64,000 bases of DNA from Cesiribacter sp. SM1 (lineage in GTDB: Bacteria > Bacteroidota > Bacteroidia > Cytophagales > Cyclobacteriaceae). A model generated the notes under the pieces. That model searched no databases. It was not told the DNA's origin and worked only from the letters and a program-made list of their open reading frames with translations. Shown here in pieces: positions 44,675 through 53,775 of this stretch. The first letter of the stretch is position 1. Each line of letters opens with the position of its first letter. The position numbers and the translations under genes were made by a program. The DNA is taken from assembly GCF_020178975.1 (NCBI RefSeq), contig NZ_JAHXBU010000093.1:124001-188000 (forward strand). The letters are read 5' to 3'.

Positions 44675-46183
44675 ATGAAAATGCGAATATTTTCTAAATA
44701 TACACTAGTAGTTGCTGCTGTTGCATTTGCTTCCAGTGGCTGCGAAGACTTCTTAGACGTAAATGAGTCTCCAAACAGTCCGGTAGAGGTAACCAATAAA
44801 GTTTTACTTCCGCCTGCGCAGGTAGGTACAGCCTGGGCCAGCCATAATGAGCTCAACAGGTTAACCTCGCCCATTATGCAGCAAATGGCTGGTGCTGCCG
44901 GTGCTCCCCTGAGCTATGATGTTTACACTATCACAGCATCAGAAACTGGTCTCACCAATGCCTGGAGGTTTGATTTCTATGGTAGCATGGTAAACCTGCA
45001 GGAAATGATCAGAGTTGCAAATGAGACAAATTCTCCTGCATACGCTGGTGTAGCCAAGATCCTGAAAGCCTATAACTTTGCTGTGCTAACCGATGTATGG
45101 GGCGCTGTACCTTATTCCGAAGCGCTGGCGGGATCAGACAAAACTACGCCAAGGTTAGATGCACAGCGGGATATTTATCTTGGTAACCAGGCAGAGGGAA
45201 TTCAGAGCCTTTTTGACCTGGTAAGAGAAGGTCTTGCTGATCTGGACCAGACAACCAATGTTTTTACGCCTGGCGGCGAAGACCTGATCTATGGTGGTAA
45301 CATCGCAAACTGGAAGCGTTTTGGTAATACGCTGCTGCTCAAGCTGGCGATGCAGATCAGTAATAATCCTGAAGGCGAACCAGTTGCCAAAGCAGTGATT
45401 GCAGAGGTACTGGCCAAGGGTGCCGATGCTTACATTACCTCAAATGCCCAGAATGCTCAGGTTAAATTTGGTTCTGCTACTGGTACTCAAAACCCAGTTC
45501 ACCAGTGGACCAACGTTGGCTCATTTAGCAACGACCTGATTGCTTCTACCCGTTATCTGAATCGTCTGCAGGCTTTAAATGATCCTAGGTTACCCTACCT
45601 GATCACCAAGCCTACAGCAAGCTATGTTACAATCGACAATGGCCAGGCAGGATCAAGGCCTACTCCAACCACGAGCTGGTCAAGATTCGGATCATATGTA
45701 ACCGGGCAATTAACACCCAACACATCTGCCGGTGGAGATGCTCCTATCAAGCTAATCACCAACTTTCAGCGGGCGTTTATTCTGGCAGAAGCCAAGTTGC
45801 GCTGGGATATTGGTGATAAATCTGCACAGGAGCTGTATACAGAAGGTGTGATGGCTTCAATGGCAGCAGTGGGTGTTTCAAGTGCAGAAGTTACTGCCTA
45901 TCTGGCGCAGGAGTCTGTAGGTACACTATCAGCAGATCCTACGGAAGCCCTCAAGCAAATTTTGTTGCAGAAGTATATTGCCTGGACGGGTAATGGTTAT
46001 GAGCTGTGGAATGACTGGAGAAGAACAGGTTACCCCGAACTACCGCTTGCCCAGAATGCAGCTGGTATAGACGGTACTATTCCTGTAAGATTGCCTTATC
46101 CTTCTACAGAGATTTCAAGAAACCCTAACATGCCTAACCCGGGTCCGCAGACAAACGAGCGCGTATGGTGGGATGCGCAATAA
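44675..46183 (+). CDS. SusD/RagB-like substrate-binding lipoprotein
   Basis: Surface lipoprotein that captures substrate and forms the lid on SusC. 502 residues. The signal peptide ends SSGC, a lipobox, then EDFLDVNESPNSP, the typical SusD beginning. The TPR-like core includes AKILKAYNFAVLTDVWGAVPYSEAL, in family position, and GGNIANWKRFGNTLLLKLAM. The C-terminal part has ILLQKYIAWTGNGYELWNDWRRTGYP. It matches the SusD-like group often linked to non-glycan as well as glycan substrates. It starts 12 bases after susC; the next lipoprotein gene starts 31 bases after its stop. Confidence 0.95.
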   Translation: MKMRIFSKYTLVVAAVAFASSGCEDFLDVNESPNSPVEVTNKVLLPPAQVGTAWASHNELNRLTSPIMQQMAGAAGAPLSYDVYTITASETGLTNAWRFDFYGSMVNLQEMIRVANETNSPAYAGVAKILKAYNFAVLTDVWGAVPYSEALAGSDKTTPRLDAQRDIYLGNQAEGIQSLFDLVREGLADLDQTTNVFTPGGEDLIYGGNIANWKRFGNTLLLKLAMQISNNPEGEPVAKAVIAEVLAKGADAYITSNAQNAQVKFGSATGTQNPVHQWTNVGSFSNDLIASTRYLNRLQALNDPRLPYLITKPTASYVTIDNGQAGSRPTPTTSWSRFGSYVTGQLTPNTSAGGDAPIKLITNFQRAFILAEAKLRWDIGDKSAQELYTEGVMASMAAVGVSSAEVTAYLAQESVGTLSADPTEALKQILLQKYIAWTGNGYELWNDWRRTGYPELPLAQNAAGIDGTIPVRLPYPSTEISRNPNMPNPGPQTNERVWWDAQ

Positions 46184-46214
46184 TTATTACAACACTTTAA
46201 AGAACATTCAGATA

Positions 46215-46745
46215 ATGAAAAGAAGTATATTAAATATAACACTTCTGCTCTGCCTTGTGATAGCCTGTTTTTCCTGCGAGGATGATCTGGACTATGGGCA
46301 GTTTAGCAGAGATAACCAGCCGGCTATACCTGTGACTTACCAGGGAGCCACCACTTACGGCCATGCTCCTTTCTATACGGTGTCAAAAACGTCAGAAAGT
46401 GATATCAGCTTTACCCTTGAAATTCCCGAAAGTTCCGGACGTACCATCAGGGAGATAACAAGAGTAGTAGGTGGAACTACGGCAATCAATGCAGCTACGG
46501 TAACTACTGGTGCTACTGCAGCAAATACCATACAGGCAAGCATTGCAGGTTCTGGCACCACTGCTACTTTCACGACCAGCCTTCCTGCCCTGAAAGCTAA
46601 GTTTCCTACAGGTGCTGCAAACACTGCGCTGAATGGCCCTACCGGCACAGCAACTTATTCAGAGTTTGCCTTTATGTTTCTTGTTACCCTGGATGATAAC
46701 CAAACTATTGTTCCGGTGCAGTTGAGACTTAGGATTGCCCCCTGA
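46215..46745 (+). CDS. Small lipoprotein of the SusCD locus
   Basis: 176 residues from the ATG at 46215; the open frame back to 46173 would overlap susD and precede the signal peptide. The signal peptide ends ACFSC, followed by EDDLDYGQ, an acidic surface-export pattern. The rest is Thr/Ala-rich beta sequence with SESDISFTLEIPESSGRTI and a closing VPVQLRLRIAP strand, suggesting one Ig-like domain. No recognised enzyme motif. By position it is likely a third, accessory substrate-binding component of the SusCD system. Confidence 0.75.
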   Translation: MKRSILNITLLLCLVIACFSCEDDLDYGQFSRDNQPAIPVTYQGATTYGHAPFYTVSKTSESDISFTLEIPESSGRTIREITRVVGGTTAINAATVTTGATAANTIQASIAGSGTTATFTTSLPALKAKFPTGAANTALNGPTGTATYSEFAFMFLVTLDDNQTIVPVQLRLRIAP

Positions 46746-46954
46746 TAACGCTGCTTTCCGTTTTAAAGCGCAGCAATTACTTATCTGTTAGGTGAACCCA
46801 AAATCTTAGTTGTAGCTCTGGGGCCGAGCAAAAACTAAAATTTAAGTTGAGCAGGCTCTTTTTCCCTGGATTTAGTGCCAAAACTGATGAGTAGTTGAGA
46901 AAACGTGCAGCGCTGTAAAACCTATACAAGCCTCTTTATTTAATTAGTATAACT

Positions 46955-46987
46955 AAAAAGGTGCAGGAATTTTCTGCACCTTTTTTT
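46955..46987 (+). terminator. Intrinsic terminator of the sus operon
   Basis: Arms AAAAAGGTGCAG and CTGCACCTTTTT with a 7-base loop and a T run. It lies about 210 bases past the last sus gene. Confidence 0.88.
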
Positions 46988-47257
46988 GTGGCTTCTTCAA
47001 TAAATACCAGCTGTACCATCGGTGTGGCATTGGCAAACAGCCTAATTGTTTATTTTTTGGGTGGTAGAGGAAGGAGAGGCTATTTGCTTACCTAAATAAA
47101 GCATCTGCAACTGTTGTGCAATAACAGTGGAAACTGATCCTAATCCGGGCAAAAGCTAATTTTAGCAGTTGCTTTACATCCACCAGATGTGTAAGTAATG
47201 CCTGATCGTGTGCAGGGTGGTTTTTAATAGTCGATACGACTGTAAACAGCTAAAAGC

Positions 47258-47292
47258 AAAAAAGACGCTACCGGTGGGGCAGCGTCTTTTTT
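47258..47292. terminator. Terminator of the metalloprotease gene
   Basis: Arms AAAAAAGACGCT (47258-47269) and AGCGTCTTTTTT (47281-47292), perfect, with an 11-base loop. It lies 22 bases past the stop of the minus-strand gene. Confidence 0.9.
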
Positions 47293-47313
47293 GTTACAAA
47301 TTATTTCAACTCC

Positions 47314-49926
47314 TTAAGACTTTTTCTCAAAAGCCTGGCTGATTTTGTGCTGGAGGTGATCTTTGTGTGCACGGGTAGAAGCATCCGGAGCACCGCTGTT
47401 GCGCAGCATGGTCTGGATTGACTTCAGCTGGCTGTGGGCAGCACTCTTGGCAACATGGCTGTAATTAGCCTTGTCTTCCAGGATGTTCACCAGCCTGTCA
47501 ACATACTCCTGCTGCAGGTTTTGGCGCATGCTGTTTACAGATTTGCCCAGGTCTTCTTTAAAGATAGAATTGGTCAGATCTCCGGCAAAGCTGGTAAGGC
47601 CGTACTCGTTACCATACAGTTCAGAGTCGGTAATGCGCTGCCATACGTTCTGGTGCATCAGGTGGTTCAGCACATCGCGCTGAATGTTCAGCACGCGGGC
47701 GTGTACCTGCGGATCTTCGTTATTACCGAAGTGATTAAAGCCACGGCGCTGCGACTGCAGGTAAGGGTAAATGTTCTCTGGCATATCAAATGCCTTAGGG
47801 CTGAAACCATACTGGGCAATGGCCTTCATGGCACGCTTCTGCTCAGCAGCAGGCACCGGCGTAAATGGCTGGGTTGCACCTTCCTGCTTGTTAAAAGCGC
47901 GGTCAACATACACACCGCCAATGTAGCGGCTCATTACCCGAAGGCTGGTTGCATGCTCGCCTGTCAATACAAAGTAAGCGTTGCGCAGCTCCTGGAACGA
48001 CTGATCATCGGTTACCAGGCGGTCTTTCAGGTTTGGATAAGCCTTTTTCACCATCTCCATGCGTTCAATGGCATAAGATACAGCATCGCCAGACATATCA
48101 CCGATCATTACGCGCGGATCAATACCTTTACCGGCAGAACGCATGTCGTCGGCATCATTACCAAATGTAAGTGCAGGCTCTGTGGAACGGGCCAGAATTT
48201 TATTCAGGCGAGCTTTTTCTGCTCCATCCAGCTGCAGGGCAGGAGAATAACCGAATTCAATGGCCCACAGGTCGTAAGGACCAGGGGTGGTGGTGTAGTA
48301 CATGCCCTGCTTTTCGCGGTCGGCGCTGTAGTTTACAGCAGGATAGTCCATTACTGAACCGGTCAGGCCGGTCTGTTCGGCTTTAGCGCGGTCATGAATC
48401 TCTTTGTGAGAGATCATTTGGCTGGCCTTCATGTTGTGGTTAAGACCAAGGGTGTGGCCTACTTCGTGCAGCACCAGGTAGTAGAGCGACTGCTTGATCA
48501 GCTCATCTTTCTCTACCTCTATGCCGGAGCCTAAGGCATCCAGCATCTGCATGCCAAACAGGTTGTTCAGGTGCATTTTATGACCCAGGCTGCAGAAATG
48601 CTCATCAGAAGGCAGGGCGGCGGTTTCCTCATCCAGGCCCAGTGCAGCAGTGCTGAATATGCCGCCGGTTTGCAGGCGGTTGGTTACAAACACATACTCC
48701 AGCATAATATCGGCACCTAGGATCTGGCCTGTGCGTGGGTTGGTAAAGCTTGGGCCATAGCCACCAAAAGGAGGAATTGGCGAAGAAGTCCAGCGTAGTA
48801 CGTTATAGCGGATATCACCGGCATCCCAGTCGGCAGAGTCGGGTTGTTCTTTCACAACCACTGCATTTTTGAAACCTGCTTTTTCAAAAGCTTTGTTCCA
48901 CTCCAGGGTGGCGGCCTTGATAGTAGCCCTGAATTCGCGTGGGGTAGTATTTTCAATCCACCACACAATTGGCTCTACCGGTTCCGATACGGCAGCATCA
49001 GGATTTTTCTTTACCAGGTGCCAGCGGTTAATAACATCGCGGTAGGGTGTTACGCTTGCGCTGGTCATGTCGGTAACCTCTTGTGTAAAGAAACCAACAC
49101 GTGGGTCGTCGAAGCGGGCCTTGAAGTCGTTATTAGGAACTTCGATAAAGCTATGCTGAATTTTTACAGATACGTTGCGGCTATCGGTTACAGCCTGTGA
49201 GCCGTAACGGATCGGGTACTGGTTTTCAAATACATACTCTACTACCACATCGGTATTCTGTGGGTAGTTGCGAACAGCAGCGTACTTGCTCTTGTCTTTG
49301 CTCTGGCGGCCAAGATCGAACAGCTGGCCGGGGCGGGCCATTGGGTTGGGAGAAGGTTTAACCTGGCCCAGGGCTTCAGTCAGGAAAATGTCATCGGCCT
49401 TGATCAGCCATGCAGTTTTATCGTCATTGATTGCCTCTATTTTCTGGCTCACCAGCACAGGGCGGTTAATGTTGGCCTGCTCTGCTTTTTTCAGGGCGTT
49501 GCTGCCATCAAAATAGAAAGAAGTGTTTTCGCCAACCAGCTCTATGCGGTCAAAGTACTGGCGAACAGAAAAAACACCTTCGTTACGATAAGCACCACGG
49601 AAGAAACCTGCCTCCAGTACACCATCGGCAATCTGGCTGAAGTAGATAAATTCTTTATCAATCTGATCTTTGCGGATCAGCAGATAGGCAGTACCATTGG
49701 TGGTATCCTGGTACATGGTAAAGAGGCCGGGGTATTCCTTACACTTTTTAGTGAGTTCGGAAATAGATTTCAGGTCCTCTTTTTTCTGCGGGGCAGCAGC
49801 AGCGGCGGCTTCCTTGTCCTTGTCTTTTTTCTTGCGTTTCTGCGCATGGGTATCTGTAACGGGTGCTGCTAATAAAAAAGCAGCCAGAGCAGCCGAACAA
49901 AACCCTGTCTTTACGGTAAAATGCAT
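47314..49926 (-). CDS. Secreted zinc metalloprotease (DUF5117/DUF4953-type)
   Basis: 870 residues. The signal peptide ends THAQ, followed by a Lys/Asp/Ala-rich stretch, KRKKKDKDKEAAAAAAP. A DUF5118/DUF5117-like N-terminal region has GLFTMYQDTTNGTAYLLI and FIYFSQIADG. The zinc site is HEVGHTLGLNH: H487, E488, H491, H497, the extended metzincin HExxHxxGxxH motif. A candidate Met-turn is SVMDYPAVNY about 40 residues later. The C-terminal part is helical. No T9SS tail was seen, so it is probably periplasmic or released by another route. Substrate unknown. It is convergent with the sus locus. Confidence 0.93.
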   Translation of the reverse strand: MHFTVKTGFCSAALAAFLLAAPVTDTHAQKRKKKDKDKEAAAAAAPQKKEDLKSISELTKKCKEYPGLFTMYQDTTNGTAYLLIRKDQIDKEFIYFSQIADGVLEAGFFRGAYRNEGVFSVRQYFDRIELVGENTSFYFDGSNALKKAEQANINRPVLVSQKIEAINDDKTAWLIKADDIFLTEALGQVKPSPNPMARPGQLFDLGRQSKDKSKYAAVRNYPQNTDVVVEYVFENQYPIRYGSQAVTDSRNVSVKIQHSFIEVPNNDFKARFDDPRVGFFTQEVTDMTSASVTPYRDVINRWHLVKKNPDAAVSEPVEPIVWWIENTTPREFRATIKAATLEWNKAFEKAGFKNAVVVKEQPDSADWDAGDIRYNVLRWTSSPIPPFGGYGPSFTNPRTGQILGADIMLEYVFVTNRLQTGGIFSTAALGLDEETAALPSDEHFCSLGHKMHLNNLFGMQMLDALGSGIEVEKDELIKQSLYYLVLHEVGHTLGLNHNMKASQMISHKEIHDRAKAEQTGLTGSVMDYPAVNYSADREKQGMYYTTTPGPYDLWAIEFGYSPALQLDGAEKARLNKILARSTEPALTFGNDADDMRSAGKGIDPRVMIGDMSGDAVSYAIERMEMVKKAYPNLKDRLVTDDQSFQELRNAYFVLTGEHATSLRVMSRYIGGVYVDRAFNKQEGATQPFTPVPAAEQKRAMKAIAQYGFSPKAFDMPENIYPYLQSQRRGFNHFGNNEDPQVHARVLNIQRDVLNHLMHQNVWQRITDSELYGNEYGLTSFAGDLTNSIFKEDLGKSVNSMRQNLQQEYVDRLVNILEDKANYSHVAKSAAHSQLKSIQTMLRNSGAPDASTRAHKDHLQHKISQAFEKKS

Positions 49927-50363
49927 AAAAGGTAGCTTAACGTAATACTGGATGGTTAAATGATGTATTAAATTAAAAACTCATTCTCATTTATCAAACC
50001 CGAAGTTATGAGCGGTCTTGTAAAGTGTTGAATGGTAATAATTATTCGTGCTGAAATATAATCCTGAAGATTCAGTGAAAGAATCTTTTCTTTCGATAAT
50101 TAGTTCGTAGGGCAAAAAACATTTTTTGGTAGGCTAATTTAGCCGGAGATCAGGTGCATCTGTAAATTGTTGGGAGTTGTACCGTGTTTTTTGAAAGAAG
50201 GTCATGTGCTGCCCTTGCCATAAATGGTAGCATAGCCGGCTGCTGTGCTAAAGAAGTGGCTGCTAATAAAGATCCTTTTTCTGTTTCATGATCCTGGGCA
50301 GTGCCGTATTTTTAGCGATTCATAAACTGGAATTTTTGCCGCTAACCTAAGATATATAAGTTT
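49927..50363. other. Divergent intergenic region, metalloprotease / DNA methyltransferase
   Basis: 437 bases holding the 5' control regions of the metalloprotease gene (minus) and the methyltransferase gene (plus). No ORF, repeat or clear promoter box was identified. Confidence 0.5.
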
Positions 50364-51308
50364 ATGCAGTTTGATCAGATGCTGAACGCCGTAACAGAGG
50401 GAGATTGCCTGGAGGTAATGAAGCAGATTCCCGGCGGATCGGTAGATATGATTCTGTGCGACCTTCCCTATGGCACTACCCAAAACCAGTGGGATTCGGT
50501 AATTAACCTTGAGGAGCTCTGGAAAGAATACGAGCGGCTTATTAAACCAAACGGCGCTATAGTGCTCACCTCGCAGGGCATCTTCACAGCTAAACTGATA
50601 CTTAGCAACGAAAAGCTTTTTAAATACAAGATCGTTTGGGAGAAATCAAAGCCAACCAACTTCCTGAACGCTAAAAAGCAGCCCCTGCGCAAGCATGAGG
50701 ATATCTGTGTGTTCTATAAAAAGCAACCCACTTACACCCCCCAGATGACTGCCGGTGAGCCCTACAACAAGGGGGTGCGCAAAAATCAGCTATCGGGCAG
50801 CTACGGCGATTTTGGTCCTGTAGAAGTGAAAAGCGAAGGCGAACGCTACCCAACCGATATCATCTATTTTAAAACAGCAGAATCGGAAGGAGAGGTATAC
50901 CATCCTACCCAAAAGCCTGTAGCCCTGGGTCGCTACCTGGTCAGGACCTTTACAAAAGAAGGAGACCTGGTGCTTGATAATACCTGTGGCAGCGGCAGCT
51001 TTCTGGTAGCAGCCCTGCTGGAGAACCGCCGCTTTATTGGCATCGAAAAAAACCAGGAGTCGCTGTTGTTCAAAAAAGAAGGTATTGACCTGATAGCAGT
51101 GTGTAACACCAGGCTGGAGGAGGCACGTAAAAGCATGCTGCTGGAAAATATAGCAACAGTTATCAGGGATAACTACAGTGGCAAGCCCCTGAGCAGAAAA
51201 GCCATGGAACAACTACAGCAAAAGCTGCTGGATACCTGCTATGCTGCTCCGGAGGGCTCCTCGGAGCATTTTATTCTGCAGGCCGTTCAGCAGGAGCTGG
51301 CCTCCTGA
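50364..51308 (+). CDS. DNA methyltransferase, N6-adenine/N4-cytosine type, beta class
   Basis: 314 residues. The catalytic motif IV is D33-LPY (ILCDLPYGTT) near the N-terminus, a Leu variant of DPPY. The SAM-binding motif I comes later as D205-NTCGSGS, then FLVAALLENRRFIGIEK. This motif order defines the beta class. Between them is a target-recognition region of about 110 residues with FYKKQPTYTPQM and ending HPTQKPVALGRYLVRTF. An extension of about 85 residues follows the core. DLPY enzymes mostly modify adenine. The gene is convergent, 20 bases apart, with a PD-(D/E)xK-like gene, so it may be the modification half of a restriction system; an orphan methyltransferase is the alternative. Confidence 0.9.
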   Translation: MQFDQMLNAVTEGDCLEVMKQIPGGSVDMILCDLPYGTTQNQWDSVINLEELWKEYERLIKPNGAIVLTSQGIFTAKLILSNEKLFKYKIVWEKSKPTNFLNAKKQPLRKHEDICVFYKKQPTYTPQMTAGEPYNKGVRKNQLSGSYGDFGPVEVKSEGERYPTDIIYFKTAESEGEVYHPTQKPVALGRYLVRTFTKEGDLVLDNTCGSGSFLVAALLENRRFIGIEKNQESLLFKKEGIDLIAVCNTRLEEARKSMLLENIATVIRDNYSGKPLSRKAMEQLQQKLLDTCYAAPEGSSEHFILQAVQQELAS

Positions 51309-51328
51309 TCTGCTAATGTACTGTGGGA

Positions 51329-52312
51329 TCAGTGACTAAACTGCTGATGGTGATAAGCAATAGCACGCTGCAGCAGCTCCGTTACTTTTTCAAATTCTTC
51401 CGCTGATCTTTTTCCGGGAAGCTCAAAATTTCTGGCTGCCAGTGTACGAAGCTCCCCATAGGCTCCCTGCAGCAGTTCAATTCTGCCTTTGGTGGCTTCT
51501 GGCTTTGTTGGGTAATAGATAATAATGAAGGGGATGTGCTGCTCTCCGCTGCGGCGGGCCAGGTACTGTTGCAGCACTGCCAGCCGGTTGTATTTTCTGC
51601 CGTCGGGGTAGGGGTAGTAGTTCTCAAGCTTTTGCTCTGATATGGGGCTGAGGAGGTTATGTTTTTTGAATTCTATGATAGCAGCAGGCTTTCTACGCTC
51701 ATCCAGCAAAAGCATGTCTACATCTCCGGGATAGAGGCTGTCTGTAGCAGATAAATAACACTCCAGGTTAGAAGTGCCCCAGAAAAGGCCTTTTTGGCCT
51801 ATTTTTACCTTTCCGCCGGAGTGCATGCGGATAAGGTCCTGTAGCAGCCCTATGGATATTTCACTGCCACTGATGGAAATTTCGCCCCCAACATTCTCCA
51901 GGGTGCAAAGCAGCAGCGTACTGCCGGTACTGGCCCAATCATGGTCGTCCCTGAATATCAGCACCTGCAGCTCCATTCCAAAGGCCTGCGCAAAATCTGT
52001 GTATAGCTGCAGATAGGGAGCCCCAAGCTCACTCAATAAAAACTCCGGAAGCTTGTTAAGCAGCTGTGCGTAGCTGTGTGATGCTTTTAATATTTTTTTG
52101 ACCCAGATAAGAGGTGTTAGGGCTGGGGGTACTGTATTCCATTGAACAAAGAAATCAAAAGTAAGGCCTTTGTACCCTTTTTTTGCCAGTAGCTCCGGGC
52201 TGAACCATTCTGTTGGCTGACCGCTGCGGGGATGAACAGCTGGCTGTTGCGTGCGCTGGCCACACCTGGCCAGCCGTGGTTCCAGCAGCATCCGCTCATT
52301 AGATTGTAACAT
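51329..52312 (-). CDS. Protein with PD-(D/E)xK-like motif, candidate restriction endonuclease
   Basis: 327 residues from the ATG at 52312; a TTG at 52324 and an ATG at 52291 are alternatives. I do not recognise a named family. Around residue 197 the sequence reads PGDVDMLLLDERRKP, then AAIIEFKKHN. D197 or D199 with E214-x-K216 fits the PD-(D/E)xK nuclease core, where the acidic residue and the ExK lie on adjacent strands. Before it is KIGQKGLFWGTSNLECYL; after it a helical region follows. No signal peptide or membrane helix. It is convergent with the DNA methyltransferase gene, a common layout for type II systems. The nuclease activity is an inference. Confidence 0.55.
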   Translation of the reverse strand: MLQSNERMLLEPRLARCGQRTQQPAVHPRSGQPTEWFSPELLAKKGYKGLTFDFFVQWNTVPPALTPLIWVKKILKASHSYAQLLNKLPEFLLSELGAPYLQLYTDFAQAFGMELQVLIFRDDHDWASTGSTLLLCTLENVGGEISISGSEISIGLLQDLIRMHSGGKVKIGQKGLFWGTSNLECYLSATDSLYPGDVDMLLLDERRKPAAIIEFKKHNLLSPISEQKLENYYPYPDGRKYNRLAVLQQYLARRSGEQHIPFIIIYYPTKPEATKGRIELLQGAYGELRTLAARNFELPGKRSAEEFEKVTELLQRAIAYHHQQFSH

Positions 52313-52590
52313 AGCCCTTAGCAAAACAGGTTTCTACTAAATCAATCAGCAAAGGCAGCTTTTTGTTAATCTGATGTTTATAATTGCTTTGGCTGAACGC
52401 TTGTAGTGGGCGTAAGGCAGGAGGAAAATCGCTTCTGGTTTTAAATATCTGGCAGCTGTAATCAATGAAAAGGCCTTTTTATAAGCCAGCACAGCAATTA
52501 TTGGGTTGGCAATTTTGATATATGCCATTGTAGCGCTAATATACCCGCTGAACTGCTAGATTTGTGTAAGAACTTTATTTTTTAAGGATA
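52313..52590. other. Intergenic region upstream of galK
   Basis: 278 bases between divergently transcribed genes. It contains the possible galK -7 box (52557-52564). A 60-codon minus-strand ORF (52346-52528) has no recognisable pattern. Confidence 0.45.
52557..52564 (+). promoter_or_regulatory. Possible -7 box (TAGATTTG) of galK
   Basis: Matches TAnnTTTG 26 bases before the galK ATG. The nearest upstream TTG is farther than the usual spacing, so support is moderate to weak. Confidence 0.42.
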
Positions 52591-53739
52591 ATGAACTACA
52601 AGTTGATTGAAGATAAGTTCAGGGAGCTGTATGGCAGTAAGCCCATGCTGGTACGCTCTCCGGGTAGAATAAACCTGATTGGCGAACACACCGATTACAA
52701 CAACGGATTTGTGCTGCCAGCGGCCATTGATAAGGAAATGGTACTGGCAGTAGCTAAGAACGAATCAGAAACCTGCCGCCTCTATTCTTTAGATTATGAC
52801 GAAGCAGTGGCTTTTAACCTGCAGGACCTGCAGCCTTCTGATAAAGGCTGGCCCAACTATATTTTGGGTGTGGTAGATCAGCTGCAAAAAGGAGGTTACC
52901 AGTTAGGTGGTTTCGACTGTGTTTTTGGCGGCGATATCCCTATCGGGGCCGGTTTGTCTTCATCTGCAGCGCTTGAGTGTGGAGCTGCCTATGCACTTAG
53001 CCAGCTTTTTGACCTAAACGTAGAAAAGCTGCAGCTTATAAAATATGCACAAAAGGCAGAACATACCTTTGCCGGTGTGCAGTGTGGCATTATGGATCAG
53101 TTTGCCTCTGTTATGGGCAAGGAGGCTCATGCCATTCGCCTTGACTGCCGCTCGCTCGATTTCAGCTACTTTCCACTGGAGCTGGGGGCCTACCAGATTG
53201 TGCTGCTGGATACCCAGGTAAAGCACTCGCTGGCAAGCTCTGAGTACAATACCCGCCGCCAGGAATGTGAGCAGGGCGTGGCAAAGGTAAAGGAAAAGCA
53301 CCCCGAGGTAAACAGCCTGCGCGATGTTACCCTGGAGATGCTCGACGAAGTAAAGTCAGCAATTAGCCCGGTTATCTACAAAAGATGCCGCTATGTAATA
53401 GAAGAAAATGATCGCCTGCTAAAAGGATGCGATCTACTGGAGCAGGGCAACATCAAAGCTTTTGGCCAGAAAATGTACGGATCTCACCAGGGCCTTTCGG
53501 AACAATACGAGGTGAGCTGCCCCGAACTTGACTTTTTAGTAGGGTTGGCCAAAAACAATTCTAATGTAGTAGGGGCCCGCATGATGGGCGGTGGTTTTGG
53601 TGGCTGTACCATTAACCTGGTAAAGTCAGATCAGAAAGAGGCTTTTATAGAAGAGGCAAAACAGGCCTATAAGCAGCAATTTGGCATTGAAATGAAAACC
53701 TACGAGGTAAAGGTAACGGACGGTACCGGCCGGCGCTGA
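52591..53739 (+). CDS. galK: Galactokinase
   Basis: Phosphorylates galactose at C1, the first step of the Leloir pathway. 382 residues, typical length. The galactokinase signature is PGRINLIGEHTDYNNG, the ATP-binding motif is GDIPIGAGLSSSAALE, and the GHMP C-terminal motif is GARMMGGGFGGCTI. The catalytic Asp is in CGIMDQFASVMG. galT follows after 36 bases on the same strand, so the two form a galKT operon. No epimerase or mutarotase gene is seen next to them. Confidence 0.97.
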   Translation: MNYKLIEDKFRELYGSKPMLVRSPGRINLIGEHTDYNNGFVLPAAIDKEMVLAVAKNESETCRLYSLDYDEAVAFNLQDLQPSDKGWPNYILGVVDQLQKGGYQLGGFDCVFGGDIPIGAGLSSSAALECGAAYALSQLFDLNVEKLQLIKYAQKAEHTFAGVQCGIMDQFASVMGKEAHAIRLDCRSLDFSYFPLELGAYQIVLLDTQVKHSLASSEYNTRRQECEQGVAKVKEKHPEVNSLRDVTLEMLDEVKSAISPVIYKRCRYVIEENDRLLKGCDLLEQGNIKAFGQKMYGSHQGLSEQYEVSCPELDFLVGLAKNNSNVVGARMMGGGFGGCTINLVKSDQKEAFIEEAKQAYKQQFGIEMKTYEVKVTDGTGRR

Positions 53740-53775
53740 TATACCCCAGTCAAACTGCACAACTTATAAGAGAAC

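Larger units (their letters stand above)
46746..47313. other. Intergenic region between sus locus and metalloprotease gene
   Basis: 568 bases between convergent genes, with a plus-strand terminator at 46955-46987 and a bidirectional one at 47258-47292. Between them (46990-47250) no ORF, repeat or RNA signature was seen. Confidence 0.55.

Noticed and set aside
47434-48357. A 307-codon plus-strand ORF opposite the metalloprotease gene
   Set aside because: Antisense to the conserved protease sequence just downstream of the HExxH site; no signature.
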